A DNA stretch of 10,931 bases, taken from NCBI GenBank assembly GCA_946482625.1, contig CAMLSH010000079.1, positions 1 to 10,931 of the forward strand, written 5' to 3'. How positions within the stretch are numbered: the first letter of the stretch is position 1; each line of letters starts with the position of its first letter. The DNA is from an uncultured Opitutaceae bacterium (lineage in GTDB: Bacteria > Verrucomicrobiota > Verrucomicrobiae > Opitutales > Opitutaceae). A program made the position numbers and the translations under genes. The notes under the pieces were generated by a model that was given only the letters and a program-made list of their open reading frames with translations, did no database searches and was not told the DNA's origin. Below are positions 8,101 through 10,931 of this stretch, piece by piece.

Positions 8101-10427
8101 ACACAGGTGGCACGCACTTCAACGGCGACAATGGCAGCTTCAGCGGCGTCTTCACCTCGAGCAATGCCACCAATCATCGTGTCCGCTTCAACTCGGCCAA
8201 GGCCGGCAGCGCCGCGGCGGCCTGGGTGCTCAACAATTCGCAGACCGACGGCAACGGCCTCAACTTCGGCACGGGCACGATCCATTTCGGCGCGCTCTCC
8301 GGCGGAGGCCAGTTTCGCAACGACGCCGCACTCAACACCACGGCGACGCTCAGCATCGGCGCGTTGAATACAAACACCACGTTTACCGGTGTTATGGTCG
8401 CCAACAGCACGCGTTTCATCGCCGTCACGAAGGTGGGCACCGGGACGCTCACGTTCACCGGCAATCACACGTATAACGGACCGACCAATGTTACCGCCGG
8501 CACGCTGCTCGTGAATGGCGGGCTCGCGAGTCCCGTCACCGTGACGGGCGGCACCTTCGGTGGCACTGGCAACCTGATCGCACCCATCGCGGTGAACGCC
8601 GGCACGCTCGCACCAGGCAATCTCGGCGTGGGGACGCTCACGACCGGCGCGGCGCTGACGTTGGCTGCGGGCTCAACCCTCGCCGTCGAGCTCAACGGGG
8701 AGACGGGCGCGGGGGACAAAGTCGTCGCGAACGGCGTGGGTATCGGCGGCGCCGCGCTCCAGGTTTCCGCTCTCGGTGGCGCGGGTTTCTCTGTGGGGAC
8801 GAATTTCACAATCCTCGACAACACCGGAGCTGCCGCGGTCAACGGCACATTCGCCGGACTGCCCGAAGGCGCATCGTTCACGAGCGGTGGGAGCTTGCTT
8901 CGCATCAGCTACACGGGAGGCACCGGCAACGATGTCGTGCTCACCTCGATCGTGCCACCGCCGCAGATCACGAGCGAACTCAGCGCTTCGGGCGCCGTGG
9001 ACATGCCTTTTAACTACGCGATCATCGCCAGCAACTCACCGACCGGTTACGCCGCGACCGATCTGCCTCCCGGGCTCGCGCTTGATCCCGCTACCGGCGT
9101 TATCAGCGGCATTCCGAGTGCGGCAGGCGCCTTCACGGTGACCATCGGAGCAGCGAACTCCACCGGTTCCACGAGCGCTACGCTGACGGTCACCATCGCC
9201 AAAGGTGCGGCCTCGGTTGCGCTCGGCGCGCTTGCGCACACCTACGACGGACAACCGAAATCGGCGACCGCCACCACCTCGCCCGCCGGCCTGCCGGTGG
9301 TGCTGACTTACAACGGCAGCGGCACCCCTCCGACGAACGCCGGCACGTATGCCGTCGTGGCGACGATCCAGGACGCCAACTACGCCGGCAGCGCGACGGC
9401 CACCCTCACCATCGCGAAGGCGGTCGCCACGGTCACCTTGGACAATCTGCGTCTCTACTACGACGGCACGCCGCGTATCCCGGCGGCCACCACAACGCCG
9501 GCGGACCTGAATGTGGTGTTCACGTACGATGGCGGGGAGGCCCCGCCTATCTATCCGGGAGAATACGCGGTTGTCGCCACGCTCGATGACGCCAACTACG
9601 CGGGCTCCGTCTCCGGCACGCTCACGGTGGCGATCACCGCGTTGGTGCGACACGCCCCTTCGTTCAACGCCGATGTAGAAGGTTCGGTGCAGATGCTGCT
9701 CGGCGAGAGTCTTGCGCTTAATGGCAGCGCATCGGTCTCCGGCGATCTGCTCGTGCCGGGCACGCCGGGCGTCGTGCTCAACGGCCAGCCGATCTTCGTC
9801 GGCACGAACGAGGGTCCGGGATCGTCGTCGCCGGTCAACTACACCGTGACGCTCAACACCGGTGCGGCGCTGCGTTACCTCGTGAGACGCGTCGATCTGA
9901 TTGCGATGCCGGTCGTTGGTTCGCCACCGGCGCCGGCCGGCACCCGCGACGTTTCTCTTAACACCGCCGGCCAAAGCGCAGGCGATTTTGCGACGCTTCG
10001 GAACCTCACGCTCAACAGTGGCGCCGGCGCATGCGCGGTGCCGCCGGGGACGTATGGCCGGTTCACCGTCAACGGCGCGGGCACGCTGGTGCTCGGCGTC
10101 GCAGGGGCGACAGAGCCGGCGATCTACAACCTGCAATCGCTCACGCTCAACACCGGCGGCAAGATCCAGCTCGTCGGACCGGTGGTGATCACGGTTGCGA
10201 GCGGCGCGAGTTTTAACGGCTCGGCAAACGTCGGCGGCGATCCCGACGCGTTCACGCTGCGGATTGCCACGGGCGGACTCACACTCAACACCGGCGTGAC
10301 GTTCACCGGTCACGTCATCGCCCCTGCTGGCACGGTGACGCTCAATAGCAGCACGCTCAACGGCAGCGTCATCAGCGACCGCCTCACGCTCAATGGCAGC
10401 GCCGTATTGATCGAACCAACACCATGA
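5115..10427 (+). CDS. Secreted multidomain alginate-lyase-like protein with PATR, Ig-like and MBG modules
   Basis: An exported protein of 1770 residues that probably cleaves an acidic polysaccharide. Residues 1-29 are a signal peptide (Arg, hydrophobic core, 'SSHAQ'). The catalytic-type domain (about 31-395) resembles the alginate-lyase superfamily: 'HPGGLHTQADLDRM' at the start, 'THYWANWDAANIAAL' at 195-209 with candidate catalytic His196, and 'GQWQETGRDQEH' at 257-268. It has six Cys (120, 174, 182, 193, 280, 322), compatible with disulfides. Then follow FnIII (398-488), a concanavalin-like/DUF1349-like module (about 495-680), FnIII (683-769), autotransporter-associated beta-strand repeats (about 773-1278), a putative-Ig domain (1281-1362, 'LPPGLALDPATGVISGIP'), two MBG-type domains (1363-1507) and an L-T-L-N repeat domain (about 1510-1770). 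There is no C-terminal barrel, PEP-CTERM or LPxTG signal. The start is set by the signal peptide; no Shine-Dalgarno sequence is visible. The lyase class is likely; the substrate is unknown, and PL38-type glucuronan lyase is one alternative. Confidence 0.88.
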   Translation: MIIRYAPLASRWLFLVSFVLMLTVSSHAQSSFVHPGGLHTQADLDRMKVRVAAGESPWIESWNALLQNSKAQSTYNPAPQANMGASRQRASADAVAAYFNAIRGYIADSPAHTDNAIRICNLWSAAVNQVPSGGDQPGLSGLYAYQFAVVGEILRIHVGTRWAQADFDRFKNMCRQYLYPICNDFLVNHRGTCITHYWANWDAANIAALAAIGVLLDDQAIFNEGLSYFMAGAGNGAIQNAVFHLHPGGPDQPYGLGQWQETGRDQEHNALGVGLLATFCQIAWNQGVDMFSYDNNRLLAGAEYVAQFNLGQDVPYAFYDNCDDVNQYWPATHDRGRLQRPIWEMLYNHYVVRQGLSAPGVTAIAALNRPEGFSHDDHFGYGTLAYTLNAAASGYPSTAPGVPVSLTAEDGVGAISLAWNPVPTANGYLVRRATASGGPYTTIATYRGTYSHFTDTAVVNGTTYYYRVAAQNQAGTGGDSDEVSAIPLAASATLPDGWARRDIGAVAEAGAANYSSAGGGTLFVSGAGAGIGGTADGGGYAFATVNGDTSITAHRIGASGAAGVNGRIGLMIRESLAPDAKAQTLFVGDVGFREARFGTRANTGGPMSFITGNGYSSNAWFRLVRSGDTFSAYQSGDGVVWHFVGSTVVAMPATVHVGIAAGSGRDNLLRGDFDHVSLEGALLPGPPANLVALNGHGQVSLSWNASAGATSYDLKRATTSGGPYTVIAAGLTGTGYVDTGLVDGVAYYYVLTARQGAYESVSSDEVLGTPGDINTIWNSTATSGNWSLPENWLGNSVPENGSSLVFGASAVTTLSNDLGGLAINRLKFNAGAPAYTISGNALTAGGDIANHSGSVQTLTLDLALAGTPTIEARNGAIALRGIISDSGAPHGFIKTGTQSLFVSGSNTFSGDVRIEAGAVSIAGAGTGTAGAPATGALGRGTVRLAGGTLTSSAAAMIYNTVLAEAGTTSGLSSAVANITLAGGLAGSGNITESGANTGGTHFNGDNGSFSGVFTSSNATNHRVRFNSAKAGSAAAAWVLNNSQTDGNGLNFGTGTIHFGALSGGGQFRNDAALNTTATLSIGALNTNTTFTGVMVANSTRFIAVTKVGTGTLTFTGNHTYNGPTNVTAGTLLVNGGLASPVTVTGGTFGGTGNLIAPIAVNAGTLAPGNLGVGTLTTGAALTLAAGSTLAVELNGETGAGDKVVANGVGIGGAALQVSALGGAGFSVGTNFTILDNTGAAAVNGTFAGLPEGASFTSGGSLLRISYTGGTGNDVVLTSIVPPPQITSELSASGAVDMPFNYAIIASNSPTGYAATDLPPGLALDPATGVISGIPSAAGAFTVTIGAANSTGSTSATLTVTIAKGAASVALGALAHTYDGQPKSATATTSPAGLPVVLTYNGSGTPPTNAGTYAVVATIQDANYAGSATATLTIAKAVATVTLDNLRLYYDGTPRIPAATTTPADLNVVFTYDGGEAPPIYPGEYAVVATLDDANYAGSVSGTLTVAITALVRHAPSFNADVEGSVQMLLGESLALNGSASVSGDLLVPGTPGVVLNGQPIFVGTNEGPGSSSPVNYTVTLNTGAALRYLVRRVDLIAMPVVGSPPAPAGTRDVSLNTAGQSAGDFATLRNLTLNSGAGACAVPPGTYGRFTVNGAGTLVLGVAGATEPAIYNLQSLTLNTGGKIQLVGPVVITVASGASFNGSANVGGDPDAFTLRIATGGLTLNTGVTFTGHVIAPAGTVTLNSSTLNGSVISDRLTLNGSAVLIEPTP
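6306..7421 (+). repeat. Two FnIII domains flanking a concanavalin-like module
   Basis: The FnIII copies (6306-6578 and 7161-7421) share the pattern P-G-x-P-x-x-L, then 'SL-W', then 'RATxSGGPYT', and late 'YYY'. The shared SGGPYT and YYY words show that they are related copies. The segment between them (about 6597-7154) reads as a beta-sandwich of the DUF1349/LamG kind, with 'GRIGLMIRESLAPDAK' and 'WFRLVRSGDTFSAYQSGDG'. In secreted glycan-active enzymes such a module usually binds substrate; that role is inferred here. Confidence 0.75.
7431..8948 (+). repeat. Autotransporter-associated beta-strand repeat (PATR) region
   Basis: This Gly/Thr/Asn-rich stretch has at least two clear copies of the PATR motif. 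One is 'FIKTGTQSLFVSGSNTFSGD' near residues 892-911. The other begins 'TKVGTGTLTFTGNHTYNG' near 1105-1122 and continues through 'VTAGTLLVNG' and the terminal 'GTLAPGN' turn typical of this repeat. The region opens with 'IWNSTATSGNWSLPENW', the usual entry sequence before such repeats. It should fold as a beta-solenoid stalk. Confidence 0.8.
9201..9635 (+). repeat. Tandem pair of MBG-type domains
   Basis: Two consecutive units of about 72 residues (9201-9416 and 9417-9635) share 'YDG', a Thr/Pro-rich centre, 'AVVAT' and 'DANYAGS'. The DNA word GACGCCAACTACGC recurs at 9372-9385 and 9588-9601. The protein units have diverged more than the shared words suggest, so the duplication is not recent. 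The likely role is a spacer or adhesion module. Confidence 0.8.
9705..10418 (+). repeat. C-terminal L-T-L-N repeat domain, probable beta-solenoid
   Basis: The motif [L/V]-x-L-N-[T/S/G]-[G/S/A] recurs about nine times between residues 1533 and 1765, for example ALNGS (1534), VTLNTG (1577), VSLNTA (1613), LTLNSG (1631), LTLNTG (1676 and 1722), VTLNSSTLNGS (1741) and LTLNGS (1757). Spacing is irregular, about 18-46 residues over much of the domain and shorter near the end. At DNA level the word CTCAACACCGG or close variants repeats. The pattern suggests stacked beta-strands. I cannot assign a named family. Confidence 0.65.
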
Positions 10428-10437
10428 GCTGCACAGG

Positions 10438-10461
10438 GGACGCTCGATCTTCCGGGCGTCC
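10438..10461 (+). terminator. Hairpin just after the 1770-residue protein gene
   Basis: GGACGCTCG (10438-10446) pairs with CGGGCGTCC (10453-10461), nine pairs including one G-U, around a 6-base loop. It starts 10 bases after the stop codon, as a terminator would, but there is no T-run behind it. It may instead protect the transcript 3' end or depend on Rho. Confidence 0.35.
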
Positions 10462-10474
10462 GCCTTCGTTCACT

Positions 10475-10504
10475 TGCGGGGGAGGCTCGCGACAACTCCC
10501 CGCA
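10475..10504. repeat. GC-rich inverted repeat between the two lyase-like genes
   Basis: TGCGGGG (10475-10481) and CCCCGCA (10498-10504) are perfectly complementary with a 16-base loop, and only a weak CCAATTT follows. A third, looser pairing (CTGCC near 10542 with GGCAG near 10570) lies further on. The 181-bp spacer is thus rich in potential RNA structure; no promoter is evident. Confidence 0.35.
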
Positions 10505-10608
10505 CCAATTTCAGGCATGTTTTCGGTGTCCAGCTCCTGGGCTGCCTGATGCGAATGCCGTCCTTTGGGCGGCAGAAACAAAACCAGAAGGTCAGTAACG
10601 ACAGACAC

Positions 10609-10931
10609 ATGAAAACCCCAAAAATCCCCCGCACGAGTCTATGGACTCGTTTGCTAATCCCCGTCCTGCTCGCGCTCCTCGGTTTAACCCAAGCTGTCCG
10701 CGCGCAGTCGTTCGTTCATCCCGGCGTGTTGCACACGCAGGCCGACTTCGACCGGATGATCGCCAAGGTAAATGCCAACGCCCAGCCTTGGAAAGGCAGC
10801 TGGGATATCCTGGTGGCCAGCCCGCACTCGCAAAGCACCTGGACGCCGCGCGCGACCGCGACCGTCATCCGCGGCGGCACGGGCGACAATGTCTCGTTGC
10901 TCTACAATGACGTCCAGGCGGCCTATCAAAA
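10609..10931 (+). CDS. Secreted alginate-lyase-like protein, 3' partial, paralogue of the upstream gene
   Basis: An ATG at 10609 opens a frame that stays open to the window edge, giving 107 full codons. Residues 1-33 form a signal peptide: basic start 'MKTPKIPRTSLWTR', hydrophobic 'LLIPVLLALLGL', cleavage near 'VRAQ'. The mature protein begins 'SFVHPGVLHTQADFDRM'. This matches the mature start of the 1770-residue protein at 14 of 16 positions from FVHPG to DRM. A weaker match follows: Pro-Trp, then Ser-Trp, then a SQST/AQST word. It is therefore the N-terminus of a second enzyme of the same alginate-lyase-like superfamily. The catalytic motifs would lie beyond the edge, so activity and total length are unknown. 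A purine stretch AGAAGG (10586-10591) is 17 bases before the ATG, too far for a normal ribosome-binding site. The 181-bp spacing allows either co-transcription or a separate promoter. Confidence 0.85.
   Translation, partial: MKTPKIPRTSLWTRLLIPVLLALLGLTQAVRAQSFVHPGVLHTQADFDRMIAKVNANAQPWKGSWDILVASPHSQSTWTPRATATVIRGGTGDNVSLLYNDVQAAYQ

Noticed and set aside
9036..10313. 425-codon open frame on the minus strand
   Set aside because: Antisense shadow of the repeat-rich C-terminus of the 1770-residue protein; extremely Arg-rich and repetitive because the sense strand is.
9849..10400. Short DNA repeats that could suggest a CRISPR or tandem-repeat array
   Set aside because: The repeated word CTCAACACCGG is in frame with codons for L-N-T-G and irregularly spaced, so it reflects protein repeats and not a CRISPR array.
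10641..10910. 89-codon open frame near the right edge
   Set aside because: It is out of frame with the edge-truncated gene starting at 10609, whose signal peptide and match to the upstream paralogue make it the real reading frame.
1..10931. tRNA, rRNA, insertion sequence or phage genes
   Set aside because: I saw no tRNA-like cloverleaf, rRNA segment, transposase motif, paired terminal inverted repeats or phage gene on either strand.

Overview
The window looks like part of a carbohydrate-utilisation region from a GC-rich Gram-negative bacterium, most likely a member of the Verrucomicrobiota close to Opitutaceae. The assignment is an inference. It rests on a very long TonB-dependent receptor with the 'LSPFEVSTDKD' N-terminal signature that I associate with Opitutaceae receptors, and on a secreted polysaccharide-lyase-like protein carrying autotransporter-associated beta-strand repeats and MBG-type domains. 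The visible start codons also lack good Shine-Dalgarno sequences. All genes lie on the + strand.

Layout. (1) 1-3494: TonB-dependent outer-membrane receptor, open at the left edge of the window. (2) 3495-3724: intergenic region with two hairpins that look like intrinsic terminators and a perfect 14-bp palindrome. (3) 3725-4723: D-isomer-specific 2-hydroxyacid dehydrogenase with a complete Arg/Glu/His catalytic set. (4) 4724-5114: 391-bp gap with a second perfect 14-bp palindrome and a small hairpin followed by six T; no convincing gene. (5) 5115-10427: a 1770-residue secreted multidomain protein. Its order is signal peptide, alginate-lyase-like alpha/alpha catalytic domain, FnIII, concanavalin-like module, FnIII, autotransporter-associated beta-strand repeats, putative-Ig domain, two MBG-type domains, and a C-terminal domain built on a recurring L-T-L-N motif. 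(6) 10428-10608: intergenic region with two GC-rich inverted repeats. (7) 10609 to the right edge: the start of a second secreted lyase-like protein, paralogous to (5).

Working model (inference). The two lyase-like proteins would be exported and would cleave a uronic-acid-containing polysaccharide. The TonB receptor would import the oligosaccharides, and the dehydrogenase could act on a 2-keto or 2-hydroxy acid made in the downstream catabolism. No SusD-like partner, sugar kinase, aldolase or regulator lies inside the window, so the substrate cannot be named. The most unusual items are the architecture of the 1770-residue protein, its apparently uncharacterised L-T-L-N repeat domain, and the tandem lyase paralogue at the right edge.
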